From positions 62,001 to 126,000 of the forward strand of contig CALABS010000077.1 of the NCBI GenBank assembly GCA_937887565.1: a DNA stretch of 64,000 nt, given 5' to 3'. Shown one piece after another: positions 1 to 8,780 of the stretch. The number at the start of each line of letters is the position of its first letter. Within the stretch, counting starts at the first letter, position 1. The position numbers and the translations under genes were made by a program. The stretch is from an uncultured Rhodospirillaceae bacterium. GTDB taxonomy: Bacteria > Pseudomonadota > Alphaproteobacteria > Rhodospirillales > Magnetospirillaceae. Below the pieces are notes generated by a model. The model had not been told where the DNA came from. It did no database searches and saw only the letters and a program-made list of their open reading frames with translations.

Positions 1-516
1 CAGGACCAGGAACACCATGGCCGACGAGAACTTCATGCGGTCGGCCGGGCCGCCCAGGATGATGACCGGGGTCAGCATGGCGAAGGTGCCCTGGAACATC
101 ACGAAGACGAATTCGGGGATGGTGCCCGACAGCCCATCGGGGGCGATGCCGGCCAGCATGACCTTGTCCAGGCCGCCGATGAAGGCGTTGCCCTCGGTGA
201 AGGCCAAGCTGTAGCCGGCCGCCACCCACAGGGTGAACATCAGGCCGGCGCCGAACATCGCCTGCATCAGCACGGCGAGCACGTTCTTCTTGCGCACCAG
301 GCCGCCATAGAACAGGGCCAGGCCGGGCACCAGCATCATCAGCACCAGGATGGACGCGGTCAGCATCCAGGCGGTGTCGCCGGCCGACAGCTCGGGCGCG
401 GGGGCGGCTTCGGCGGCGGCCTCGGCCGCATCCTGGGCCAGGGCGGCGCCGGCGGCGAACATGGACGCGCCGGCCAGCACGGCCGTGTCGCGAAGCTTGC
501 GGATCATGGTCATCAT
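1..516 (-). CDS. amtB: Ammonium transporter AmtB, N-terminal part (gene runs off the left edge)
   Basis: Inner-membrane ammonium channel. The 172 visible codons encode a signal-peptide-like first hydrophobic segment with an Ala-Gln-Asp cleavage-like site, an Ala/Glu/Pro linker, then a first core helix starting GDTAWMLTASILVLMMLVPG and the family hallmark LFYGGLVRKKNVLAVLMQ. The ATG at 516 is followed in frame by ATGs at 513 and 507, so the exact start is uncertain by a few codons. It lies 16 bases downstream of glnK on the same strand, the usual glnK-amtB pairing in which GlnK blocks the channel when nitrogen is plentiful. Expression is probably driven by the sigma-54 promoter upstream of glnK. 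Confidence 0.95.
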   Translation of the reverse strand, partial: MMTMIRKLRDTAVLAGASMFAAGAALAQDAAEAAAEAAPAPELSAGDTAWMLTASILVLMMLVPGLALFYGGLVRKKNVLAVLMQAMFGAGLMFTLWVAAGYSLAFTEGNAFIGGLDKVMLAGIAPDGLSGTIPEFVFVMFQGTFAMLTPVIILGGPADRMKFSSAMVFLVL

Positions 517-532
517 GACGGCGGTTCCCCTA

Positions 533-871
533 TCAGAGCGCGTCGTGGTTGGTCTCGCCCGTGCGGATGCGGACGACGTTGGAGACTTCGGTGACGAAGA
601 TCTTGCCGTCGCCCATCTTGCCGGTGCGGGCGGCGGTCATGATGGCCTCGACGGCCTTGTCGGCGACGGCGTCCTCGACCGCCAGCTCCAGCTTCACCTT
701 GGGCACGAAATTGGCGACGTACTCGGCGCCGCGGTAGATCTCGGTCTGGCCCTTCTGGCGGCCGAAGCCCTTGCACTCGGTGACGGTCATGCCCTGGATG
801 CCGGCGGCGGAGAGGGCGTCGCGCACCTCGTCCAGCTTGAACGGCTTAATGATGGCGATGATGTATTTCAT
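533..871 (-). CDS. glnK: Nitrogen regulatory protein P-II (GlnK)
   Basis: Trimeric PII signal protein that senses 2-oxoglutarate, ATP/ADP and, through uridylylation, glutamine. The 112-residue length is exactly that of the family. It shows the N-terminal KYIIAIIKPFKLDEVRDAL strand-helix, the T-loop with the uridylylation tyrosine in YRGAEY (residue 51), and the C-terminal signature TGKMGDGKIFV. Gene order glnK-amtB favours GlnK over GlnB as the name, although the two cannot be separated by sequence alone. A sigma-54 promoter sits about 33 bases upstream, which fits NtrC-dependent induction under nitrogen limitation. Confidence 0.95.
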   Translation of the reverse strand: MKYIIAIIKPFKLDEVRDALSAAGIQGMTVTECKGFGRQKGQTEIYRGAEYVANFVPKVKLELAVEDAVADKAVEAIMTAARTGKMGDGKIFVTEVSNVVRIRTGETNHDAL

Positions 872-903
872 GTGACCCCCTACGATTTAACTGGGGGCGT
901 GTC

Positions 904-920
904 AGCAAGGGGCGTGCCGA
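904..920 (-). promoter_or_regulatory. Sigma-54 (RpoN) promoter of glnK-amtB
   Basis: Read on the minus strand the site is TCGGCACGCCCCTTGCT. It matches the consensus TGGCACG-N4-TTGCT, with the invariant GG and GC dinucleotides separated by exactly 10 bases. It ends about 33 bases before the glnK start codon. I did not find a convincing pair of NtrC boxes upstream, so the activator is inferred from what is known of glnK genes. Confidence 0.85.
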
Positions 921-1032
921 ACTTGTAAAGCCTGTTGGATCAACGGACTATGTTGGGTGGCGCGCAAAGCGGCAGGCGCGAGCGCTCAAAAAAGCACCAC
1001 TTCGGCGGCACATGGTCAAATTTTATGCAATA

Positions 1033-1587
1033 CTACGGATGGTGCCGGCCATCGGGCGCCCGCAGGGCCCGCACCAGCGCCTCCACCGCCGTTTCGGGGG
1101 CGCCGTCGTTGACGATGACGAGGTCGGCATCGGCCTGGACCGCACCGGCCCGCCGCAGGCGCTCGGCGATGTCGGCGGCGGTCTCGCGGCCGCGCCGGGC
1201 CAGACGCTCGGCCAGGACCGGGATGGGGGCGGTGATCTCGACCACCATGGTGGGCAGAAGGCGGCGGGCGTCGGCGACGGCGGCGCGCGACAGGTTGGCG
1301 ACGCAAGTCTTGCCGGCGGTGACCTCGTCGGCCACCGAGGCGGGGATGCCGTAGCGGATGCCGTGGGCGTCCCAGTCCAGCAGGAAGCCGGCGGATGCCT
1401 TCATGGCGGCAAATTCCCCGGGCGTGGCGGCACGGTGGTCCTCGCCGCCGGCCTCGGCCGGGCGGGTGATCACCCGGCGGACGAAGACGATGTCGGGGGA
1501 ATCGGCCAAGTGGCGGCGGGCGCCGTCCATGATGGTGTCCTTGCCGGCCCCCGACGGCCCGACCACCGCCACCAGCCGGCCGGGCAC
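1033..1587 (-). CDS. phnN: Ribose 1,5-bisphosphate phosphokinase PhnN
   Basis: Converts ribose 1,5-bisphosphate to PRPP in the phosphonate (C-P lyase) route. The 184-residue product opens with a P-loop, VVGPSGAGKDT, and continues with the guanylate-kinase-like fold of PhnN, including RRVITRPAEAGGEDH and an LDWDAHG segment. The GTG at 1587 is chosen because it lies just after the phoB stop (TGA ending at 1590, two bases between) and gives the normal family length of about 185 residues. It is the last gene of the pst-pho operon. No C-P lyase genes are in view, so here it may act mainly as a phosphate-starvation PRPP-forming enzyme; that role is inferred. Confidence 0.88.
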   Translation of the reverse strand: MPGRLVAVVGPSGAGKDTIMDGARRHLADSPDIVFVRRVITRPAEAGGEDHRAATPGEFAAMKASAGFLLDWDAHGIRYGIPASVADEVTAGKTCVANLSRAAVADARRLLPTMVVEITAPIPVLAERLARRGRETAADIAERLRRAGAVQADADLVIVNDGAPETAVEALVRALRAPDGRHHP

Positions 1588-1589
1588 AA

Positions 1590-2285
1590 TCAGGCTGCCT
1601 GGCCGGCGTCCAGCGCGTAGCCGGCGGCGCGGACGGTGCGGATGATGTCGAGGTCGTGGTCGCCGTTCAGTGCCTTGCGCAGGCGGCGAATATGGACGTC
1701 GACGGTGCGCGGCTCGACATAGATGTCCGGCCCCCACACCGCGTTCAACAGCTCCTCGCGCGAGAACACGTTGCCGGGGTGCTGCATGAAGAACTGCAGC
1801 AGGCGGAACTCGGTGGGGCCCAGATGGACGGCGCGGTCGCCGCGCGTCACCCGATGGGCGGCGAGGTCCATGGTGATGTCGCCGTATTGCAGCAGGCCCT
1901 TCTGCGGCACCGGCTGGACCCGGCGCAGCATGGCGCGGATGCGGGCCATCAGCTCGGGCAGCGAGAACGGCTTGGTCATGTAGTCGTCGGCGCCGGTGTT
2001 GAGGCCGCGGATCTTGTCGCCTTCCTCGCCGCGGGCGGTCAGCATGATGACCGGCAGCTCGCGAGTCGACGGCTTGCGGCGGAGCTGGCGGCAGACCTCG
2101 ATTCCCGACAGCGACGGCAGCATCCAGTCCAGCACCACCAGATCCGGCTTGCGCTCGGCCACCACCGTCAGCGCCTCCTCGCCGTCGCCGGCCTCGCAGA
2201 CGCGGTAGCCTTCCTTCTCGAGGTTGTAGCGGAGCATGGTGACGAGGGCGGCCTCGTCCTCCACGATCAGGATGAGCGGCTTCAT
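1590..2285 (-). CDS. phoB: Phosphate regulon response regulator PhoB
   Basis: OmpR-family activator of Pho genes. The receiver domain (about residues 1-120) has the acidic pair in VEDE, phosphoacceptor Asp in VVLDWMLP (near residue 53), Thr in MLTARGE and Lys in YMTKPFS. A winged-helix DNA-binding domain (about 130-228) follows, with LGPTEFRLLQFFMQHPG and the VDVHIRRLRKAL recognition region. The 231-residue length is normal. It sits 24 bases downstream of phoU and is followed by phnN. The cognate kinase PhoR is not encoded in this window. Confidence 0.96.
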   Translation of the reverse strand: MKPLILIVEDEAALVTMLRYNLEKEGYRVCEAGDGEEALTVVAERKPDLVVLDWMLPSLSGIEVCRQLRRKPSTRELPVIMLTARGEEGDKIRGLNTGADDYMTKPFSLPELMARIRAMLRRVQPVPQKGLLQYGDITMDLAAHRVTRGDRAVHLGPTEFRLLQFFMQHPGNVFSREELLNAVWGPDIYVEPRTVDVHIRRLRKALNGDHDLDIIRTVRAAGYALDAGQAA

Positions 2286-2309
2286 GCGAGAACCCCCTTC
2301 AAGTCGCCC

Positions 2310-3002
2310 CTACTCGCCGTCCAGCTCGCTGCTCTTGGGGCGGTTGCCCTTGAGCGGCGTGCCGACCACGAGGAAATGCAGGATCTCGGCGACATTGGTG
2401 GCGTGGTCGCCGATGCGTTCGATGTTCTTGGCCATGAACATCAGATGGGTACAGGCGGTGATGGTCCGCGGGTCCTCCATCATATAGGTGATCAGCTCGC
2501 GGAAAAGGCCGGTGTACATGTCGTCCACCTCCTCGTCGCGGTTCCACACCCGCACGGCCTTTTCCACGTCGCGCTCGATATAGGCGTCGAGGACGTCCTT
2601 GAGGATTTCCTGCACCAGCTTGGCGAGGTGGATCACCGCCGTCACCGGCTTCACCGCCGGCAGGTGGTTGAGCACCATGGACCGCTTGGCGACGTTGGCG
2701 GCGTAGTCGCCGACCCGCTCCAGCTCGGACGAGATCTTCAGCGCCGCGACGATGTGGCGCAGATCGCTGGCCACCGGCTGCCGCAGCGCCAGCATGCGGA
2801 CGGTGAACTGCTGGATTTCCTGCTCCAGTTCGTCGATGCGGGCGTCGCCGGCGACGACGCGGGCGGCCAGGTCGCTGTCGCGCCGCGACAGCGCCTGCAG
2901 GGCGGCGGCCAGTTGCGCCTCGGCCATGCCGCCCATGCGGGCGATGATGTTGGTGAGGTGCGCCAGCTCCTCGTCGTAGGACTTGACCGTATGCTCGCTC
3001 AT
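2310..3002 (-). CDS. phoU: Phosphate signalling protein PhoU
   Basis: Cytoplasmic negative regulator that links the PstSCAB transporter to the PhoR-PhoB two-component system. The 230 residues contain two tandem three-helix PhoU domains: residues ~15-105 with VASDLRHIVAALKISSELER and GDYAANVAKR, and ~120-215 with HLMFMAKNIERIGDHATN. The E/D-rich GDYAAN and GDHATN motifs are the metal-binding signatures. It lies 16 bases after pstB in the same operon. Confidence 0.96.
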   Translation of the reverse strand: MSEHTVKSYDEELAHLTNIIARMGGMAEAQLAAALQALSRRDSDLAARVVAGDARIDELEQEIQQFTVRMLALRQPVASDLRHIVAALKISSELERVGDYAANVAKRSMVLNHLPAVKPVTAVIHLAKLVQEILKDVLDAYIERDVEKAVRVWNRDEEVDDMYTGLFRELITYMMEDPRTITACTHLMFMAKNIERIGDHATNVAEILHFLVVGTPLKGNRPKSSELDGE

Positions 3003-3018
3003 GACGCCCTCGCCGTGG

Positions 3019-3813
<795 letters not shown>

Positions 3814-3820
3814 GGGGCTC

Positions 3821-5125
3821 CTACCAGCGACGTTCGAACTTCTTGCGGAGAAGGATGGCGGCCAGGTTCATGGCGGCGAGGAAGAACAGCAGCACGATGA
3901 TGGCCGCCGAGGTGCGCTCGACGAAGGCGCGCTCGGGGCTGTCGGCCCACAGATAGACCTGCACCGGCAGCACCGCCGCCGGGTCGAAGGGCGAGCCGGG
4001 GATGTCGACGATGAAGGCGACCATGCCGATCATCAGCAGCGGGGCGGTCTCGCCGAGGGCGTGGGCCATGCCCAGGATGGTGCCGGTCAGGATGCCCGGC
4101 ATGGCCAGCGGCAGCACATGGTCGGTGACCACCTGCAGGCGCGACGCGCCGAGACCCATGGCGGCCTCGCGGATCGACGGCGGCACCGCCTTGAGCGCGG
4201 CGCGGCCGGCGATGATGATGGTCGGCAGGCTGATCAGCGCCAGCACCAGGCCGCCGACCAGCGGCGCCGAGCGCGGCATGCCGAAGAAGTTGAGGAAGAT
4301 CGCCAGGCCGAGAAGGCCGAACACCACCGAGGGGACCGCCGCCAGGTTGTTGATGTTGACCTCGATCAGGTCGGTCCAGCGGTTCTTGGGGGCGAACTCC
4401 TCCAGATACACCGCCGTGGCGACGCCCAGCGGGAAGCACACCATCAGGGTGATGGACAGCGAGAAGAACGAGCCCACGATGGCGCCCCACAGGCCGGCCA
4501 GCTCGGGCTCGCGCGAATCGCCGGTGGTGAACAGCAGCGTGTTGAACTTCAGCTCGACGGCGCCGGACTGCTCCAGGGCCTCCAGCCAGCCCAGTTGCTG
4601 GTCCGACAGGCGGGCGCCGTCGGTGCCGGGCGTGCGCGGGATGTGGCCCTTGATCGCCATGTCGACGTCGTCGGAGGCGATCATCCACACCGGCCGGGTG
4701 GTGCCGATCACCGAGGGGTCATCCTGGACCAGGTCGCGCAAGGTGATGTCGGCGCCGTTGGACAGCATGGCCGCCAGCTCCCGCCGGGCCGAGCGGCCCT
4801 CGACCTCGGGGAAGCGCGCGTAGATGGCGTTCTTGACCACGGCTAGGTAGTTGGCCCCGGCCAGGGCGTCGGGCGAGCGGTCGTCGCCCAGTCCCATCTC
4901 GCTGGCATCGAAGGTGACGTCCAGCCGCATCTCGGTCTGCACGAAGGCGGTGGCGCCGTTCGAGAACACCGTGATCAGCAGGGTCGCCAGGAAGCCCAGC
5001 GCCAAGGCGATGGCGACGATGCCATAGGCCTTGAACCGGCGCTCGGCGGCGTAACGGCGCTTCAGGCGGGCGGCCGCGGTATCGGTTGCGGTGCGCGCGA
5101 CGCTTTTCTCGACCATCTCAGTCAT
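3821..5125 (-). CDS. pstA: Phosphate ABC transporter permease PstA (DUF3333-type, extended N-terminus)
   Basis: Inner-membrane permease subunit. At 434 residues it is longer than E. coli PstA because of an N-terminal DUF3333-like domain: one transmembrane helix near residues 35-57 and then a periplasmic stretch of about 140 residues. The C-terminal half has the permease helices and the EAA loop (REAAMGLGASRLQVV) that contacts PstB. The ATG at 5125 overlaps the pstC stop by eight bases; an in-frame ATG at 5134 is an alternative. The extended form is common in alphaproteobacteria. Confidence 0.93.
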   Translation of the reverse strand: MTEMVEKSVARTATDTAAARLKRRYAAERRFKAYGIVAIALALGFLATLLITVFSNGATAFVQTEMRLDVTFDASEMGLGDDRSPDALAGANYLAVVKNAIYARFPEVEGRSARRELAAMLSNGADITLRDLVQDDPSVIGTTRPVWMIASDDVDMAIKGHIPRTPGTDGARLSDQQLGWLEALEQSGAVELKFNTLLFTTGDSREPELAGLWGAIVGSFFSLSITLMVCFPLGVATAVYLEEFAPKNRWTDLIEVNINNLAAVPSVVFGLLGLAIFLNFFGMPRSAPLVGGLVLALISLPTIIIAGRAALKAVPPSIREAAMGLGASRLQVVTDHVLPLAMPGILTGTILGMAHALGETAPLLMIGMVAFIVDIPGSPFDPAAVLPVQVYLWADSPERAFVERTSAAIIVLLFFLAAMNLAAILLRKKFERRW

Positions 5126-6494
5126 ACTTTTCACGGTATTTGTTGACGATGTGCAGGGCGACGACGTTCAGCACCAGGGTCACGCAGAACAGCACCAGGC
5201 CCAGCGCGAAGGCGGCCAGGGTCTTGGGGCTGTCGAACTCCTGGTCGCCGACCAACAGGGTGACGATCTGGGTGGTGACGGTGGTGACCGCCTCCAGCGG
5301 ATTGGCGGTCAGGTTGGCCGCCAGGCCGGCGGCCATCACCACGATCATGGTCTCGCCGATGGCGCGGCTGACGGCCAGCAGCACGCCGCCGACGATGCCG
5401 GGCAGCGCGGCCGGCACGATGACCTGGCGGATGGTCTCGGAGCGGGTCGCCCCCAGGCCGAACGAGCCCTCGCGCAGGCTTTGGGGCACCGCGGTGATGA
5501 CGTCGTCGGACAGCGACGACACGAACGGGATGATCATGATGCCCATGACCACGCCGGCGGCCAGCGCGCTTTCGGAGGCGACCGACAGGCCCAGCGAGAT
5601 GCCGAGGTCGCGGAAGAACGGCGCCACCGTCAGGGCGGCGAAGAAACCGTAGACCACGGTCGGGATGCCCGCCAGGACCTCCAGCAGCGGCTTGACGATG
5701 GCCCGGAACTTGGGATTGGCGTATTCGGCCATGTAGATGGCCGACAACAGGCCCAGCGGCACCGCCACCATCATGGCGATGAACGAGATCAACAGCGTGC
5801 CGGCGAACAGTGGCACGGCGCCGAAGGCGCCAGAGCTGCCGACCTGGTCGGAGCGCATGGCGATCTGCGGGCTCCAGTGCAGGCCGAACAGGAACTCGGT
5901 GATCGGCACCGCGTTGAAGAAGCGGATGCTCTCGAACAGCAGCGACAATACGATGCCGACCGTGGTGAAGATGGCCACCGTCGAGCATCCGACCAGGAAC
6001 ACCGACACCACCTTCTCGACCCGGTTGCGGGCCCTCAGGTCGGCCTGGATCCAGCGTTGGGCGGCGGTCAGCCCCAGCACCGCGGCGACCAGGCTGACCA
6101 CCGCCATGGCGGCGAAGCTCAGCTGCCTGAGCGACAGGTACTGTTCGGCCGCCACGCCGACCGCGGGGGTGCTGGGCGCCTTGCCGAAGCTGGCGACCAG
6201 GCGGACCTCGTTGAACAGCAACGCCAGCCGCTCCTCGGGCAGCGTCTGCACGTCGGCGGGCAGGCCGGACATCACCAGCATCCGCACCACCGACGGCTCC
6301 AGGGCCAGCCAGGCGGCCACCAGCAGCAGGGCCGGCAGGCCGCACCACATGGCGACGTAATAGCCGTGATAGCTGGGCAGCGAATGCAGGAGGCGGGGAT
6401 TGCCGCCGGTCGAGGCCAGGGCGCGGCCGCGCCCCAGGCGATAACCAAGGGTCGCCAGGGTCAGAAGGACGACCGTCAGGATGAGCAGCTGCAT
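5118..6494 (-). CDS. pstC: Phosphate ABC transporter permease PstC (extended N-terminus)
   Basis: Second permease of the phosphate importer, 458 residues. The ATG at 6494 begins MQLLILTVVLL, a first transmembrane helix. An N-terminal extension with extra membrane segments (about residues 1-170) precedes the BPD-type permease core with LHWSPQIAMR, PLGLLSAIYMAEYA and the EAA loop LREGSFGLGATRSETIRQVI. The frame stays open to 6557, but the upstream codons do not look like protein. It is separated from pstS by about 170 bases holding a hairpin. Confidence 0.94.
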   Translation of the reverse strand: MQLLILTVVLLTLATLGYRLGRGRALASTGGNPRLLHSLPSYHGYYVAMWCGLPALLLVAAWLALEPSVVRMLVMSGLPADVQTLPEERLALLFNEVRLVASFGKAPSTPAVGVAAEQYLSLRQLSFAAMAVVSLVAAVLGLTAAQRWIQADLRARNRVEKVVSVFLVGCSTVAIFTTVGIVLSLLFESIRFFNAVPITEFLFGLHWSPQIAMRSDQVGSSGAFGAVPLFAGTLLISFIAMMVAVPLGLLSAIYMAEYANPKFRAIVKPLLEVLAGIPTVVYGFFAALTVAPFFRDLGISLGLSVASESALAAGVVMGIMIIPFVSSLSDDVITAVPQSLREGSFGLGATRSETIRQVIVPAALPGIVGGVLLAVSRAIGETMIVVMAAGLAANLTANPLEAVTTVTTQIVTLLVGDQEFDSPKTLAAFALGLVLFCVTLVLNVVALHIVNKYREKYD

Positions 6495-6611
6495 GAGGAC
6501 CGTTCTTGGCTTCGGAAACCGTGTCGGGATAGCCGGGCACCGGAAATGCGGCGCCAAATCCGTCTTATGTCACAAAACAAATGGCCCCGGCACAGGCATC
6601 GAACGCGGGGT

Positions 6612-6638
6612 GCGGGGGCGCGGAGCGACCGCCCCCGC
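6612..6638 (-). terminator. Intercistronic hairpin between pstS and pstC
   Basis: A nine-base-pair GC stem (GCGGGGGCG paired with CGCCCCCGC) with a nine-base loop lies 27 bases after the pstS stop. No T-run follows on the minus strand, so it is more likely an attenuating or mRNA-stabilising hairpin than a full terminator. Such an element would explain excess PstS over the membrane subunits; this is inference. Confidence 0.5.
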
Positions 6639-6664
6639 TTGCGCGGAGGCGGCCGTCGCGGACA

Positions 6665-7696
6665 TTACTTCTGCAGGGTCGCCAGGCCGTTGGCCTTCTC
6701 GGCCCACTCCTTGCGCTCGGCGTCCGACATCGGGATCAGGCCCTTGTCGGCGAGGTAGCCGGTCTTGCCCCAGGCCTTGTCCGAGGTGAACTCGGCCACG
6801 TATTCCTTGATGCCCGGGATGGTGCCCACGTGGGCCTTCTTCACGTAGAAGAACAGCGGGCGCGACACCGGGTACTTGCCGGCGGCGATGTTCTCGAAGG
6901 TCGGCGAATTGCCCTCGACGACCGAACCCTGGACCTTGTCCGAGTTCTGGTCGAGGAAGCTGTAGCCGAAGATGCCGAAGGCGTCGGGGTTGGCGTCCAG
7001 CTTCTGGATGATCAGGTTGTCGTTCTCGCCGGCCTCGACATAGGCGCCGTCCTCGCGGATCGAGGAATAGGCCTTCTTGAACGCCTTGGCGTCGTCCTTC
7101 TTCATGGCCTTGAGCTCGGGGAACTCCTCGGCGGCGGTCTCCATGACCAGCTCGATGAAGGCGTCGCGGGTGCCCGAGGTCGGCGGCGGGCCCAGGACCT
7201 CGATCTTGCTGCTGGGCAGCGACGGATCGATCTGGTTCCAGGTCTGGTAGGGGTTGGCGACCAGCTTGCCGTCGACCGGCACTTCCTTGGCCAGGGCCTG
7301 GAAGATCTGCTTGCGCGAGACGGTCATCTGCTTGGACTTCTTGGAGTTCGCCAGCACGATGCCGTCATAGCCGATCTTGACCTCGACGACGTCGGTGACG
7401 CCGTTCTTGACGCACTGCTCGAACTCGGACGACTTGATGGCGCGCGAGGCGTTCGAGATGTCGGTGTGGTCGGGGCCGATGCCGGCGCAGAACAGCTTGA
7501 AGCCGCCGCCGGTGCCGGTGGACTCGACGACCGGGGTCTTGAACTTGCCGGCCTTGCCGAACTGCTCGGCGACGGCGGTCGCGAACGGATAGACGGTCGA
7601 CGAACCGGCCATGCGGATCTGGTCGCGGGCTTCGGCGGCGCCGCCGAAAGCCACGGTCGCGAGGGCGACGGCGGCGACGGCCAGGGTCTTCTTCAT
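6665..7696 (-). CDS. pstS: Phosphate-binding periplasmic protein PstS
   Basis: Periplasmic receptor of the Pst system, 343 residues. The ATG at 7696 starts a clear signal peptide (MKKTLAVAAVALATVAFGGAA) with an Ala-rich cleavage region. The mature part opens DQIRMAGSSTVYPFATAVAE, the phosphate-binding loop. GTGGGF and TSGTRDAFIE provide further ligand-binding serine, threonine and arginine residues. It is the promoter-proximal gene of pstSCAB-phoU-phoB-phnN and has a Pho-box-like site upstream. Confidence 0.96.
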   Translation of the reverse strand: MKKTLAVAAVALATVAFGGAAEARDQIRMAGSSTVYPFATAVAEQFGKAGKFKTPVVESTGTGGGFKLFCAGIGPDHTDISNASRAIKSSEFEQCVKNGVTDVVEVKIGYDGIVLANSKKSKQMTVSRKQIFQALAKEVPVDGKLVANPYQTWNQIDPSLPSSKIEVLGPPPTSGTRDAFIELVMETAAEEFPELKAMKKDDAKAFKKAYSSIREDGAYVEAGENDNLIIQKLDANPDAFGIFGYSFLDQNSDKVQGSVVEGNSPTFENIAAGKYPVSRPLFFYVKKAHVGTIPGIKEYVAEFTSDKAWGKTGYLADKGLIPMSDAERKEWAEKANGLATLQK

Positions 7697-7806
7697 GCTG
7701 GGTCCCTCCAGGGTACGGGCGGATTGGGTGGGCGGGCGCATGCCTTCGAGGCGCTTCCGCCGAGCCGTACTCTAGCCATCGTGTGTTACAAGACGGCGAT
7801 GGAAGG

Positions 7807-7825
7807 GTTAAAGTTTTATGACAAA
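7807..7825 (-). promoter_or_regulatory. Pho-box-like PhoB site upstream of pstS
   Basis: On the minus strand the sequence is TTTGTCATAAAACTTTAAC. It resembles the Pho box CTGTCATAAATCTGTCA: the first heptad TTGTCAT is nearly perfect, the AT spacer is right, and the second heptad CTTTAAC is degenerate. It lies about 110 bases before the pstS start in an otherwise GC-rich leader. PhoB is encoded at the distal end of the same operon, so autoregulation is expected. Confidence 0.65.
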
Positions 7826-7947
7826 GGGCGTCCCCGGCGAAAACCCGCGCCAAAGGCGCCAAGCCGCAGCCCGCCTCACTTTCGCCGTTCCCTCGGCCGG
7901 AACGGGGGCCGGCCGGGAACGACGAAAGGCTGTAACAAATTTGGCCG

Positions 7948-8601
7948 TCAGGCGGCCCGCGAGGCGCGGATGGCGTTGATGTTGCCGGCGTAGTCGGGAG
8001 TCTTGAACACCGCCGAGCCGGCCACCAGGCAGGTGGCGCCGGCGGCGACCACGCGATGGGCGTTGTCGGCGGTGACGCCGCCGTCCACCTGCAACTCGAT
8101 GGCGCGACCACCGATCATCTCGCGGATGCGGGCGATCTTGGCCAGTTGGCTTTCGATGAAGCTCTGGCCGCCGAAGCCGGGGTTGACGCTCATCACCAGC
8201 ACCAGGTCGAGGCGGTCGAGGACGTATTCGATGACCGATTCCGGGGTCGCCGGGTTCAGCGACACGCCGGCCTTCTTGCCCAGCGACTTGATGAACTGCA
8301 GCGAGCGGTCGAGATGCTTGTCGGCCTCGGCGTGGACGGTGATGTAGTCGGCGCCGGCCTTGGCGTATTCCTCGAGATAGGGCTGGGCCGGGTCGATCAT
8401 CAGGTGGACGTCGAACACCTTGGTGGTCCACGGGCGGATGGCCTTGATGATCGGCGGGCCGAAGGTCAGGTTGGGCACGAAGTGGCCGTCCATCACGTCG
8501 ATATGGACCCAGTCGCAGCCGGCCTCGTCGATGGCCTTGACCTCCTCGCCCAGGCGGGCGAAGTCGGCCGACAGGATGGATGGGGCGATCTTGACGGTCA
8601 T
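7948..8601 (-). CDS. rpe: Ribulose-phosphate 3-epimerase
   Basis: Interconverts ribulose 5-phosphate and xylulose 5-phosphate in the Calvin and pentose phosphate pathways. The 217-residue TIM barrel shows all signatures: APSILSADFA at the N-terminus, HIDVMDGHFVPNLTFGP with the metal-binding His and catalytic Asp, VMSVNPGFGGQSFI, and QVDGGVTADN with the second catalytic Asp. It is the last gene of the glpX-prk-tkt-fba-rpe group. Between it and fba lies an intergenic repeat element. Confidence 0.97.
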   Translation of the reverse strand: MTVKIAPSILSADFARLGEEVKAIDEAGCDWVHIDVMDGHFVPNLTFGPPIIKAIRPWTTKVFDVHLMIDPAQPYLEEYAKAGADYITVHAEADKHLDRSLQFIKSLGKKAGVSLNPATPESVIEYVLDRLDLVLVMSVNPGFGGQSFIESQLAKIARIREMIGGRAIELQVDGGVTADNAHRVVAAGATCLVAGSAVFKTPDYAGNINAIRASRAA

Positions 8602-8633
8602 TCGCGAATTCCTCTCCCGAGATTTTCTTATTC

Positions 8634-8770
8634 TCCCTCCCTCGGCACAGCCGGGGGAAGGTTGGGGTGGGGGCCTGGCTCCGCCCGGCTTACCGCCACC
8701 CGTTCCTCATGGAACCATGCCCCCACCCCGATCCTCCCCCACGCAAGCGCGGGGGAGGGGGAGGGGAGAA
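8634..8770. repeat. GC-rich intergenic inverted repeat, copy 1 (between fba and rpe)
   Basis: One arm reads CCGGGGGAAGGTTGGGGTGG and the opposing arm CCCCCACCCCGATCCTCCCC, with a local CTCCCCC/GGGGGAG hairpin at the right end. The same composite pattern, with the core CCCCCACCCCGA-CCTCCCCC, recurs at 44799-44921, so this is a dispersed family rather than chance. It is non-coding and lies between two operon genes, where it may fold in the mRNA. Confidence 0.75.
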
Positions 8771-8780
8771 GGGGTGTGCC

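Noticed and set aside
350..928. Long plus-strand frame opposite amtB and glnK
   Set aside because: It is the antisense shadow of two well-supported genes, with low-complexity residues and no family match.
955..1010. Possible NtrC binding sites upstream of the sigma-54 promoter (GCACC and GGTGC half-sites)
   Set aside because: The half-sites do not form a pair with the correct spacing or symmetry, so I do not report an enhancer.
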